Positions 8,212-15,457 of a DNA stretch of 52,973 nt are shown in pieces. The first letter of the stretch is position 1. Each line of letters begins with the position of its first letter. The notes under the pieces are model-generated. The model was not told where the DNA came from. It worked only from the letters and a program-made list of their open reading frames with translations, and made no database searches. The DNA is from Lacrimispora amygdalina. GTDB lineage: Bacteria > Bacillota > Clostridia > Lachnospirales > Lachnospiraceae. A program made the translations under genes and the position numbers. The stretch covers positions 1-52,973 of the forward strand of contig NZ_QOHO01000059.1 of the NCBI RefSeq assembly GCF_003432035.1, written 5' to 3'.

Positions 8212-8796
8212 TTATGATTTGTCCTTTAACTTACAGATCTGCTGGGTCATGGTTCCCATGGGGCAATACACACACCAGGATCTGGGTTTATATAATATCA
8301 TGGTAATAATGCCAAGCACTGTAGAAGTCAGCATGACACTGTAGAATCCGAAAGCAAACTGGGCAATCCAGTCCGCTGCTATGGTTCCGTGATAAGCAAA
8401 ATGCCAGGGTAGTTTAAAGGTCCATAAAAGCTGCACTGCCTGTTTTAAGCTTCCTGCATCCGAAAAAACCAGATAGGTGGTAAACAGCATATTGGCAAAC
8501 ATCGTAAGAAAAAAGATGAGAAAACCATATCGGAATACACGGCTTTTTAAAAATGCAGGAATATCTTTCTTCCGTGATAATTTCAGTCTGTTTCCAAGGA
8601 GATCTAAAAGCTGTCCTCTGCCGCAATAATGATTGCAATAGGTTTTATTTCCCTTAACCGCGGATATTCCCAGTGGAATAAAGAAACAAAGAAGACCCAG
8701 CCAGGCAAAAAGTATGTTGAAGAATCCGAGGATTAAATAGAGCAAAGATGTCAGCCACAGATAATCATACCAGTTTTTTTTCCTATTCTTTCTCAT
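8212..8796 (-). CDS. NapH-like membrane 4Fe-4S protein
   Basis: A polytopic membrane protein (about 195 residues, four hydrophobic stretches) with two cysteine groups: CNHYCGRG near residue 55, typical of the Fer4_5 / NapH-NosR-CcoG family, and CVYCPMG near residue 175. Such proteins pass electrons between membrane quinols or flavins and soluble FeS partners. The start at 8796 has GAGGAGAG upstream and overlaps the ferredoxin gene by 14 bases, so the two are translationally coupled. No terminal oxidoreductase lies next to it, so its partner is unknown. Confidence 0.8.
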   Translation of the reverse strand: MRKNRKKNWYDYLWLTSLLYLILGFFNILFAWLGLLCFFIPLGISAVKGNKTYCNHYCGRGQLLDLLGNRLKLSRKKDIPAFLKSRVFRYGFLIFFLTMFANMLFTTYLVFSDAGSLKQAVQLLWTFKLPWHFAYHGTIAADWIAQFAFGFYSVMLTSTVLGIITMILYKPRSWCVYCPMGTMTQQICKLKDKS

Positions 8797-9013
8797 TTTC
8801 TTCTCTCCTCTTAAGCATTTCAATGTGTATGACAGATGCAGGGCAGGCCTTTGCGCACAAGCCGCAGCCAACACAGCTTTCTATATCCACTTTTGCTGCA
8901 ATTCCTTTTGGTACTGTAACAGCTCCTTTCGGACAAACTTTTATGCAGCTGCCGCAGGCAACACAATGAGCCTCATCTACGACCGCATACCTCTTGTTTT
9001 TTTGTAACGTCAT
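8783..9013 (-). CDS. 2[4Fe-4S] ferredoxin
   Basis: A 76-residue protein with two classic clusters: CVACGSCIKVCP and CVGCGLCAKACP. It is a small soluble electron carrier. GGAGG precedes the ATG at 9013; the upstream ATG at 9025 would put that ribosome site inside the coding region. It overlaps the downstream NapH-like gene, so it is probably the dedicated electron partner of that membrane protein. Rubredoxin follows in the same direction. Confidence 0.9.
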   Translation of the reverse strand: MTLQKNKRYAVVDEAHCVACGSCIKVCPKGAVTVPKGIAAKVDIESCVGCGLCAKACPASVIHIEMLKRREENEKE

Positions 9014-9064
9014 TGCTTCCTCCATGTTTTTTTCATGATCTTAACAGGTATTTTTCATTTTTTC

Positions 9065-9079
9065 CGTGACGATGTCACG
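9065..9079. promoter_or_regulatory. palindromic operator candidate upstream of ferredoxin
   Basis: CGTGAC-GAT-GTCACG is a perfect inverted repeat about 52 bases before the ferredoxin start. GTGAC/GTCAC half-sites are of the kind bound by Crp/Fnr-family dimers, but the spacing is shorter than the Crp standard. Confidence 0.4.
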
Positions 9080-9109
9080 TTAACTTCCATTCAGACCATT
9101 TAAAAAGAG

Positions 9110-9160
9110 GAAAAAGATCTGCATCTGCCGTGGTTGTCCGGCAAAATACAGATCTCTTTT
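9110..9160 (-). terminator. terminator of the cupin gene
   Basis: AGATCTG ... CAGATCT with an inner TGCCGG/CGGCA stem, followed on the minus strand by TTTTTCC, directly downstream of the cupin stop. Confidence 0.7.
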
Positions 9161-9167
9161 GACATGA

Positions 9168-9515
9168 TTATGATATAAAGTCTTCTCTCATTGGAGTAAA
9201 AATATCTACCAGAATACCCTTTTCCAGGCATACACAGCCGTGCATCACTCCGTCCTGTTTTAATAAGGTATCTCCGGCTTTTACCGTCTTTGTCTCTTCA
9301 CCGATGGTGAACTCAAATGCTCCGCTTGCCACATATGTAATCTGTGTATGGGGATGATTATGCATCTTACCGATGGCTCCCTGCTCAAAATGATTCTCCA
9401 CACACATCATTCCGTCACAGTATGCCAGAACTTTTCTGACAACACCGTCTCCCGCTTTCTCGCCTTCTATCTCCTGATTCAATACCCATCTTTGATTTTT
9501 TTCCGGTCTTTTCAT
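9168..9515 (-). CDS. small cupin-domain protein
   Basis: A 115-residue single-domain cupin. Motif 1 is visible as HNHPHTQITYVASGAFE and motif 2 as GDTLLKQDGVMHG, giving the usual His/Glu metal site. Small cupins of this shape include sugar-acid isomerase-like KdgF and many uncharacterised proteins. AAAGGAG lies nine bases before the start. Its own terminator follows, and the ArsC-like gene lies about 100 bases upstream on the same strand. No substrate can be given. Confidence 0.8.
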   Translation of the reverse strand: MKRPEKNQRWVLNQEIEGEKAGDGVVRKVLAYCDGMMCVENHFEQGAIGKMHNHPHTQITYVASGAFEFTIGEETKTVKAGDTLLKQDGVMHGCVCLEKGILVDIFTPMREDFIS

Positions 9516-9611
9516 CTCGCGCCGCTCCTTTGATTTTTTTTAATTTTAAGTAATTTTTTCGATTATGTCAAGGTTAACCGGCTGCCAGGCAGCCGTATCT
9601 TCCGGCTGTTT

Positions 9612-9953
9612 CTACTTCCAGCCGTTCCACGTATCTGGCTGATAACCGATGGTTGCCTGTTTTCCGTTCCTGACAATGGGTGTTTTCAGTACTTCCTGGT
9701 TTTCTAAAATCTTGTCATCCTTATCCTCAGAAGCAATGTATTTAATAAGTGCCAGAACATCCTGATTTCTGCACGTTTCATCAAGCATGGCATCGGTTCC
9801 GCCTACAGCCTGTCTGACGCTGTTATATTCCCCTTTGCTCATCCCTTTTTCCTTCATATCAATGAACTGATACGGAATTTTTCGTTCTTTAAAATAACGC
9901 TCTGCTTTTTTTGTATCAAAGCATTTTTTTGTTCCAAATATCTGTACATTCAT
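9612..9953 (-). CDS. ArsC/Spx-like thioredoxin-fold protein
   Basis: A 113-residue member of the ArsC/YffB/Spx group. It begins with a beta strand and the CFDTKKA motif with one Cys at about residue 11, continues with YQFIDMKEKG and ends with LKTPIVRNGKQATIGY, the cis-Pro region of the thioredoxin fold. There is no CxxC as in Spx, so a reductase-like role (YffB type) fits better than an RNA-polymerase binder. The start at 9953 was chosen because AAAGGAGG lies seven bases upstream. True arsenate reduction is not supported: no arsenic genes are near. Confidence 0.75.
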   Translation of the reverse strand: MNVQIFGTKKCFDTKKAERYFKERKIPYQFIDMKEKGMSKGEYNSVRQAVGGTDAMLDETCRNQDVLALIKYIASEDKDDKILENQEVLKTPIVRNGKQATIGYQPDTWNGWK

Positions 9954-10031
9954 GGTCTGCCCTCCTTTGCCAGTCAAAAATGGTATTGCTGTTTTACTGT
10001 ACCAAACAACAATACCATTTTAATGACGATT

Positions 10032-11150
10032 TTACCAGACCTCTTCTGAAATTTCTTTTACCAGTTTTATTTTTTTCCACTGTTCTTCTTCTGTCAGTTT
10101 ATTCCCCTCTTCGGTTGATGCAAAACCGCATTGGGGGCTTAATGATAAGCGTTCCAGCGGGATATAGCGGGAGGCCTTGCGGATTCGTTCTATGATTCGT
10201 GACTTTTCTTCCAGATCCGGGGATTTTGTTGTAATCAGCCCAAGAACCACCTGCTTATCTCCATCTACGTAATGAAGCGGCTCAAAATCTCCGGAGCGTT
10301 CATCATCAAATTCCAGGTAGTAGGCAGAGACATTTTCTTTTCCAAATAAGTGGGGCGCAATGGGGGCATATCCGCCGGAGGATGCCCAGGTGGAATGATA
10401 ATTGCCCCTGCATACATGTGTATTGATTACCAGATCCTGGGGCAGATTTTCCATGGCCAGGTTGTTTAACCTTACATATTTTTCCGCCTCGGAAGAAACA
10501 GATTTTGATTCTTTCTGTCTGGCTTCCCAATATTTTGTGTCGCAGAACATCCCCCATGTACAGTCGTCAAACTGAACATTTCTGCAGCCTGCCTCATACA
10601 GATCCAGAAGTACGGTATGGTAGGCAGTTGCAATATCCTGTATCAGTTCTTCTTCATCCGGATAGTAAGATTTTGTCTGTTCCAGATTATCGCCCCGCTC
10701 TAACTCCGCCAGAAACTGGGCGGGTGCCGGAATGGTCTGTCTCGCAGTTACCGTATCATCTTCAAACAGCTTAACAAATTTAAAATGCTCTACAAATGGA
10801 TGATTTTCTCCTGAAATCTTCCCGCACAGACCGGCCGATTCACCTCGGGTAACTTCATCATGAAAGCGGTAACCCTGTTCTACTTCCAGTTTTTTAACGC
10901 CCTGAAGCCCCCACATAAAATCCAGATGCCACCAGCTTCTGCGAAACTCTCCGTCTGTAATGACTGGAAGTCCTGCATCTTTTTGCTTTTCGATCAGTTC
11001 TGTGATGGCGCGGTCTTCTGTTTTTCTTAATTCTTCGTCCGTGACCGTTCCCTTTTTCCAGCCCTCTCTTGCCTCCTTTAAATATTCGGGACGCAGAAAA
11101 CTTCCTACTATATCAAACTTAAAAGGTGCTCTTTTTTTCGCCTGTGCCAT
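10032..11150 (-). CDS. MetE C-terminal-like methyltransferase (YxjG/YxjH type)
   Basis: This 372-residue protein corresponds to the catalytic half of cobalamin-independent methionine synthase. The zinc site is visible as HVC (near residue 245), a Glu in YYLEFD and Cys in SPQCGF, as in MetE. The N-terminal half of MetE, which binds the folate polyglutamate, is absent, so a different methyl donor is likely, as in the YxjG/YxjH family. AGGAG precedes the ATG. It is divergent from a LysR gene, with a palindromic site between them, so it is probably the target of that regulator. No SAM riboswitch or T-box was seen upstream. Confidence 0.85.
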   Translation of the reverse strand: MAQAKKRAPFKFDIVGSFLRPEYLKEAREGWKKGTVTDEELRKTEDRAITELIEKQKDAGLPVITDGEFRRSWWHLDFMWGLQGVKKLEVEQGYRFHDEVTRGESAGLCGKISGENHPFVEHFKFVKLFEDDTVTARQTIPAPAQFLAELERGDNLEQTKSYYPDEEELIQDIATAYHTVLLDLYEAGCRNVQFDDCTWGMFCDTKYWEARQKESKSVSSEAEKYVRLNNLAMENLPQDLVINTHVCRGNYHSTWASSGGYAPIAPHLFGKENVSAYYLEFDDERSGDFEPLHYVDGDKQVVLGLITTKSPDLEEKSRIIERIRKASRYIPLERLSLSPQCGFASTEEGNKLTEEEQWKKIKLVKEISEEVW

Positions 11151-11242
11151 GATTTTATTCTCCTCTCTTTTTTCCTGTATTGTTTTTCTTTATTCTAACG
11201 GAAACATATTTATCTGTAAAATTCTATATTTTTATGCCATGG

Positions 11243-11259
11243 TATAGTTTTAAACTATA
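11243..11259. promoter_or_regulatory. LysR-type operator in the divergent metE-like / lysR gap
   Basis: TATAGTTT-T-AAACTATA is a perfect 17-base inverted repeat and contains the T-N11-A pattern of LysR-family sites. On the plus strand it covers the -35 region before a TAGAAT -10 (11271-11276) of the lysR gene. Confidence 0.65.
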
Positions 11260-11311
11260 TCATTTTGTGTTAGAATAAAAAACAGAATGAGAAAGAGAGG
11301 AATTCATAGTA

Positions 11312-12241
11312 ATGACGCTTCAGCAGCTTCGCTATATTATCACCATTGTTAACTGCGGCTCCATATCAGAGGCTGCAAAACAGCTTTTTATCACCCAGCC
11401 CAGCCTTTCAAACGCAGTAAAAGAGCTGGAACAGGAATATGGTATTACCATATTCAACAGAAATCCCAAGGGAATTTCCCTTTCCTTAGATGGCAGTGAA
11501 TTTCTTTCCTATGCCAGGCAGGTGCTGGAACAGGCTGATTTACTGGAGCAGCATTATCTGAAGAAAATGCCGGCAAAGCGGATCTGCTCTATTTCCACCC
11601 AGCATTATGCATTTGCTGTCAATGCATTTGTTAATCTGGTGGAACAGCAGGATCATGACGAATATGAATTTACACTGCGGGAAACAAGAACTTATGAAAT
11701 CATTGAAGATGTGAAGAATTTCAGAAGTGAGCTTGGAATTGTGTATTTAAATGATTTTAATGAGAAGGTACTGGGTAAGCTTTTCAAAGACAGCGGACTG
11801 ATTTTTCACCCTTTGTTTGAAGCTTCTCCTCATGTATTTATCAGCTCATCACACCCTCTTTCCGGTCATTCATCTGTCACGATGGAGGAGTTAAAGCCCT
11901 ATCCTTTTCTGGCTTTTGAGCAGGGGGAGAATAACTCCTTTTACTTTTCTGAGGAAATATTAAGTACTGTTCCAAGGAAAAAAATCATTTACGTCAGTGA
12001 CCGTGCTACTCTGTTTAATTTATTAATTGGTTTAAACGGCTATACCATCTGCAGCGGTATTTTAAACAGCAACTTAAACGGAGATAATATTATTGCAGTT
12101 CCTCTTATAACCTCTGAATATATGAGAATCGGCTGGATTGAGAATCCAAAAATACACTTAAGCATATTCGCAAGAAATTACCTGGAAGAGTTAAAAAACC
12201 TAATCCAGAAGGACGGTCTTGAGGTTTATACAGAAAAATAG
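11312..12241 (+). CDS. LysR family transcriptional regulator
   Basis: A 309-residue LysR protein. The N-terminal winged helix-turn-helix is visible at residues 1-60 (LRYIITIVNCGSISEAAKQL, then TQPSLSNAVKELE), followed by the effector domain. It is divergent from the MetE-like gene with a 17-base palindrome between them, the standard layout for a LysR protein that controls its neighbour and itself. The effector is not known; a sulfur compound such as a methionine precursor would fit the neighbour. A bidirectional terminator follows. Confidence 0.9.
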   Translation: MTLQQLRYIITIVNCGSISEAAKQLFITQPSLSNAVKELEQEYGITIFNRNPKGISLSLDGSEFLSYARQVLEQADLLEQHYLKKMPAKRICSISTQHYAFAVNAFVNLVEQQDHDEYEFTLRETRTYEIIEDVKNFRSELGIVYLNDFNEKVLGKLFKDSGLIFHPLFEASPHVFISSSHPLSGHSSVTMEELKPYPFLAFEQGENNSFYFSEEILSTVPRKKIIYVSDRATLFNLLIGLNGYTICSGILNSNLNGDNIIAVPLITSEYMRIGWIENPKIHLSIFARNYLEELKNLIQKDGLEVYTEK

Positions 12242-12276
12242 GCTGCTGCCTATGGCAGTTTAAGGATGATTTTATA

Positions 12277-12322
12277 ATGAAACCTGCTCCTTGGAATCAT
12301 CCGTAGGAGTAGGTTTCATTTA
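12277..12322. terminator. bidirectional terminator between lysR and the DUF11-like gene
   Basis: AATGAAACCTGCTCCT pairs with AGGAGTAGGTTTCATT across a 13-base loop. T-rich sequence follows on the plus strand and A-rich sequence precedes it, so it can serve both converging genes. Confidence 0.75.
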
Positions 12323-12327
12323 ATATC

Positions 12328-13707
12328 TTATAAGCATGATGTTAGACAACTTTGGAGAAGTTCTACCTTAATATTTGCAGTTGCAGGAAGATTTTCTGTG
12401 CCCTCATAAACAAGATTCTCAATATCTTTCGGAGTAATATTTGTTATTGTGTTAACAACAGACGTCACATTCACTGAACTTGAAACAAGAGTATAACTGA
12501 TTGTTTTTTCAAAACTTCCATTGAAAGGAATAAAAGCATCTCTGCAAATGATATCAATGCCGGCGGGCCCGATAATATCAGTATTTAAAGGAATCGGTTT
12601 GAGCGTATCAGCAAAATATGCTTCACAACCGTTGAAGCTTGAGAAATTAACCGTTAGCCCGGCGGGTATCTGCATCCGATCAAATATATCAACTACTGCA
12701 TCAGGCGAATTACCCACACTTGAAATTGTCAGTTTAAAGGTTCCTACATTTCCATTGACTGAGCAGCATTTTTCGGCTCTGAATTTTACAACATTTAAAT
12801 TTGTCCCACACAAATCTCCTGAATCAGTACCTTCCGCAGCGGCACGTGCAGTATTGTTTATTATATAACTACCGGGACTACTGATCCCAATACATGGAAT
12901 AGTATAAGTTATAGCAACTCTTCCGCCGGGTTCGATCGTTCCGATGTTTCCGAATATTTTTACTTTTCCTGGTATATTAGTATCTACATTGAGAGAAGAC
13001 GGAGATACTGTAATAGTACCTATTGATAATTGTAAAGGAATTGTTATTATATCTTCAAATTCTACAGGGTTCAAGGGGGCTTTTCCAACATTATCTACAT
13101 GAACCTGATATTCAAATGAAGGCTGATTATTACTAATTACAGTACGGCATACTTTTGATACAAGCAGTTTCCCTCTTTGCACACATCCAGGTACAATAAA
13201 ACAGTCGGTGCATGCAAACTTATAAACAACATTAGCAGCTTTGACACTTATTGGCTGAGCTGCTTCAGGATAATCTCCGATTATGCGTATTCTGTATTCC
13301 ACGCAAAGTCCCTTATCATACCTGTCATCAGTTACAATCTTCAGAAACTGAAAACCAGCAGGGGCCGGACCAAAATTCGGATCATTCTCGATAAGTTCAA
13401 ATGGTACGGTTTGAAAGATTCCGCAGCCATCGATTTTTTCTTCTACGATAATATTTGCTGAATTAATTTCAAGACAAATAGGAATTCCGATTCCGCTTAT
13501 TCCTCTCGTTGTACTATTGCAATCAGTCAAAAATTTATACGTCCAAAATGAAGCGTTAAGATCAAGAACATAGGCAGGGTTGTTAACCACCAAGCCATTG
13601 GGCAGGGTTTGACACTCCGGTTGAACGACAGTTATGCCGGTTTGCGTACCACAACAACATTTATTTGAATATGGCAAACATTCGCACGGCTGTGCTGGCA
13701 AAGCCAT
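12328..13707 (-). CDS. cysteine-rich protein with DUF11-like repeats, possible spore-surface protein
   Basis: A 459-residue protein with no signal peptide and no membrane segment. The N-terminus is Cys-rich (CECLP, then CCCG within the first 20 residues) and the C-terminus ends SCLTSCL. In the middle are two immunoglobulin-like DUF11-type segments, around 200-300 (VDNVGKAPLNPVEFED and so on) and 310-440 (SSVGNSPDAVVDIFD). Cysteines at both ends suggest disulfide-linked assembly. DUF11 proteins occur in clostridial spore appendages, which would also explain export without a signal. AAGGAG lies seven bases before the ATG, and a sigma-K-like -10 (CATATAATA, minus strand of 13753-13761) is seen without a clear -35. 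Function is not established. Confidence 0.6.
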   Translation of the reverse strand: MALPAQPCECLPYSNKCCCGTQTGITVVQPECQTLPNGLVVNNPAYVLDLNASFWTYKFLTDCNSTTRGISGIGIPICLEINSANIIVEEKIDGCGIFQTVPFELIENDPNFGPAPAGFQFLKIVTDDRYDKGLCVEYRIRIIGDYPEAAQPISVKAANVVYKFACTDCFIVPGCVQRGKLLVSKVCRTVISNNQPSFEYQVHVDNVGKAPLNPVEFEDIITIPLQLSIGTITVSPSSLNVDTNIPGKVKIFGNIGTIEPGGRVAITYTIPCIGISSPGSYIINNTARAAAEGTDSGDLCGTNLNVVKFRAEKCCSVNGNVGTFKLTISSVGNSPDAVVDIFDRMQIPAGLTVNFSSFNGCEAYFADTLKPIPLNTDIIGPAGIDIICRDAFIPFNGSFEKTISYTLVSSSVNVTSVVNTITNITPKDIENLVYEGTENLPATANIKVELLQSCLTSCL

Positions 13708-13823
13708 AATATCACTCCTTAAAATATTTTATAGCTAAAAATCAGCTCAACATATTATATGAATCTTGTTAGGATATGCCTCTTAGTGTCAGCCAGCAGG
13801 TGGTTTATTAAAAGACAGCCTTA

Positions 13824-13862
13824 TTAAAAAGCGGTTCTGCTTCATTTGATTGAACAGAACCG
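13824..13862 (-). terminator. terminator of the eutS-eutP-eutS operon
   Basis: CGGTTCTG (13832-13839) pairs with CAGAACCG (13855-13862). The minus-strand transcript ends in CTTTTTAA just after the second eutS stop. Confidence 0.8.
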
Positions 13863-13870
13863 TTTTTTTG

Positions 13871-14302
13871 CTACCTCACTGTAACCGCACAGGTCTTATA
13901 CTGTAAATCTTCATGAAAGTATTTAATAATCTCAATTACCGCAGTTTTTACTTCCTCCAAAGGTCCGGTCAAAATCAGAGTACCGCTGAACCGGTCCAGA
14001 AATCCCAGTTCCACGTACCCTGTTTTTACAGCAATATCCGCTGCAATAACCGTCGCTTCAGGTGGGGACATATGAATCGTGCCGATTGACATACCCGTAA
14101 AGTCCTCTCCTGCGTGGGTTCCTATATCCAGGCCCAGATTTTTATATACGGAAGGTTCGGAAACTCCGATGACATGGGCCATTGATATCTCTTTCCCGGA
14201 AACAGAGACTTTCACCACACGCAGCGGCTCATTGCCCCCATGTCTGTGTGTTTTTCCTAATATCTCCTGCAAAGCTTCCTGATCAGGCTGCTTTTCTGTC
14301 AT
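13871..14302 (-). CDS. eutS: EutS/PduU-like microcompartment shell protein (second copy)
   Basis: A 143-residue circularly permuted BMC-domain protein. The signature is clear: KVSVSGKEISMAHVIG, then SIGTIHMSPPEATVIAADIAVK and LGFLDRFSGTLILTG, each matching EutS of enteric bacteria. These proteins form hexameric tiles of bacterial microcompartment shells. It carries about 28 extra N-terminal residues (MTEKQPDQEALQEILGKTHR) that could be an encapsulation-type helix. It lies 27 bases after eutP in a three-gene operon whose outer genes both encode EutS-like proteins. No enzyme of ethanolamine or propanediol breakdown is in the window. Confidence 0.85.
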   Translation of the reverse strand: MTEKQPDQEALQEILGKTHRHGGNEPLRVVKVSVSGKEISMAHVIGVSEPSVYKNLGLDIGTHAGEDFTGMSIGTIHMSPPEATVIAADIAVKTGYVELGFLDRFSGTLILTGPLEEVKTAVIEIIKYFHEDLQYKTCAVTVR

Positions 14303-14329
14303 TTTAACACACCCTTTCTGGGTTTATCC

Positions 14330-14764
14330 CTATTTCTCGTCACTTAAATACTCCTTAAGCTCTTCAATCCCTTCTCCGGTAATACTGCTGACTGGAAAAA
14401 TTCTCTCACAACCGGCTTCCTTAAGCCACTGCCTCACCATGGAAACCTTAGCCCCCGGAGAATCTATTTTAGTTATAATACCAATCATGGGACGGTTACA
14501 GGCATTGATAATTCCCGGCGGGAAGAGATTAAAGGGTTCATCTGCCCCGCACAGCAGACCAATGACATCTGACTCATAAGAAAAACAGCAGAGGGCCTGC
14601 ATGGATATGTTCTTATTTTCCACATATTCTCCCGGTGTATCAATGGTAATATCCCAGTGATTGACATACTGGGTCTTATGATAAACCACCGGTTCTCCCT
14701 TTAAAGCCTGGGTCAGTGAAGTCTTGCCTGCTTCACTTCTTCCGCATAAAAACAATTTTTTCAT
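14330..14764 (-). CDS. eutP: EutP/PduV-like small GTPase
   Basis: A 144-residue P-loop protein of the EutP/PduV family. The P-loop is GRSEAGKTSLTQAL at the N-terminus, the Walker B-like segment is DTPGEY, and the guanine-specificity motif is TKID, followed by SSITGEG. In enteric operons EutP/PduV accompanies shell genes and has been linked to acetate kinase activity or to compartment placement in the cell. Here it lies four bases after the first eutS and 27 before the second, so the three genes are cotranscribed. Confidence 0.88.
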   Translation of the reverse strand: MKKLFLCGRSEAGKTSLTQALKGEPVVYHKTQYVNHWDITIDTPGEYVENKNISMQALCCFSYESDVIGLLCGADEPFNLFPPGIINACNRPMIGIITKIDSPGAKVSMVRQWLKEAGCERIFPVSSITGEGIEELKEYLSDEK

Positions 14765-14768
14765 CTTA

Positions 14769-15152
14769 TCACCGCTTTGTAATCTGGCAGGTCACATACC
14801 CCAGTTCATCATGAAAATACTGCACAATTTCAATAATCGCAGTCTGAACCTCTGCTATTTCACCAGTAATAATCAGAGTGCCGCTGAACCGGTCAGCAAA
14901 GCCCAGATCGATATTTCCGCTCTTTACCGCGATATCTGATGCAATGACTGCTGACTCAGGAGGTGTCATATTCATAATTCCTATGGCAGACGAACGATAA
15001 TCAATTTCCGGATTCAAGCCTAACTTACGATATACGACTGGCAGCGGTCCCCCGATAATGTGGGCCAGAGTGATTTCTCTTCCAGCCACTGTTTCCTGTA
15101 CGATACGGATCTGCTCCCCCTGTTCGGGTGGGGCTCCATATTCATTTCCCAT
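14769..15152 (-). CDS. eutS: EutS/PduU-like microcompartment shell protein (first copy)
   Basis: A 127-residue permuted BMC protein, closely like E. coli EutS along its length: RIVQETVAGREITLAHIIG, AIGIMNMTPPESAVIASD and LGFADRFSGTLIITG, then YVTCQITKR at the end. The start at 15152 has GAGGTGG upstream; the ATG at 15176 has no ribosome site. First gene of eutS-eutP-eutS. The two EutS copies share the core but differ at the N-terminus, so they may form mixed tiles or distinct facets. Confidence 0.88.
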   Translation of the reverse strand: MGNEYGAPPEQGEQIRIVQETVAGREITLAHIIGGPLPVVYRKLGLNPEIDYRSSAIGIMNMTPPESAVIASDIAVKSGNIDLGFADRFSGTLIITGEIAEVQTAIIEIVQYFHDELGYVTCQITKR

Positions 15153-15195
15153 TAAAATCCACCTCGATCCATGCAAATATAAACGTTACCAGTCA

Positions 15196-15227
15196 ATTAT
15201 AAGCGTTTCCCTCTAGGGCAATGTCAA
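15196..15227 (-). promoter_or_regulatory. eutS operon promoter with a 20-base spacer (MerR-type layout)
   Basis: Minus strand: TTGACA (15227-15222), 20-base spacer, TATAAT (15201-15196). The spacer carries the dyad CCCT-AG-AGGG flanked by TT and AA. Over-long spacers with a central dyad are the hallmark of promoters activated by MerR-family proteins. A second TTGACA lies further upstream. Activation by a MerR-family protein is inference; no merR gene is in the window. Confidence 0.55.
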
Positions 15228-15374
15228 TGTTTTATTGTCAAATGATAGGCATGACCATATTTTCAGTATTTTAACCATTCCAGCTTTCCGCATGTAAGTT
15301 TTGGAAGCAAAAACCTTTCCCATTAGGTCAATGCTGCCTGTTCAGTTAAAATGCGAGAGAAAAAACAGCTGACA

Positions 15375-15427
15375 CAAAAAGGGAGCGTGGCTCTGTCGAT
15401 GAAAATCATCTTCAAAGCCACGCTCCC
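15375..15427 (-). terminator. terminator of the DUF4914 gene
   Basis: A 12-base perfect stem GGGAGCGTGGCT / AGCCACGCTCCC (15381-15392, 15416-15427) with TTTTTG following on the minus strand. The rest of the gap to the eutS operon (15153-15380) holds only the eutS promoter. Confidence 0.85.
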
Positions 15428-15457
15428 TCACACATACAGACTTATTATAGTCTGATT

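Noticed and set aside
9612-9953. True arsenate reductase or Spx regulator
   Set aside because: No arsenic genes nearby and no CxxC motif of Spx; only the fold family is supported.
11151-11311. SAM riboswitch or T-box before the MetE-like gene
   Set aside because: The gap is only 161 bases, has no such conserved sequence and no terminator; a LysR operator explains control.
13871-15152. Complete ethanolamine-utilisation operon
   Set aside because: Only shell-type and EutP genes are present; the neighbours on both sides are unrelated and separated by terminators.
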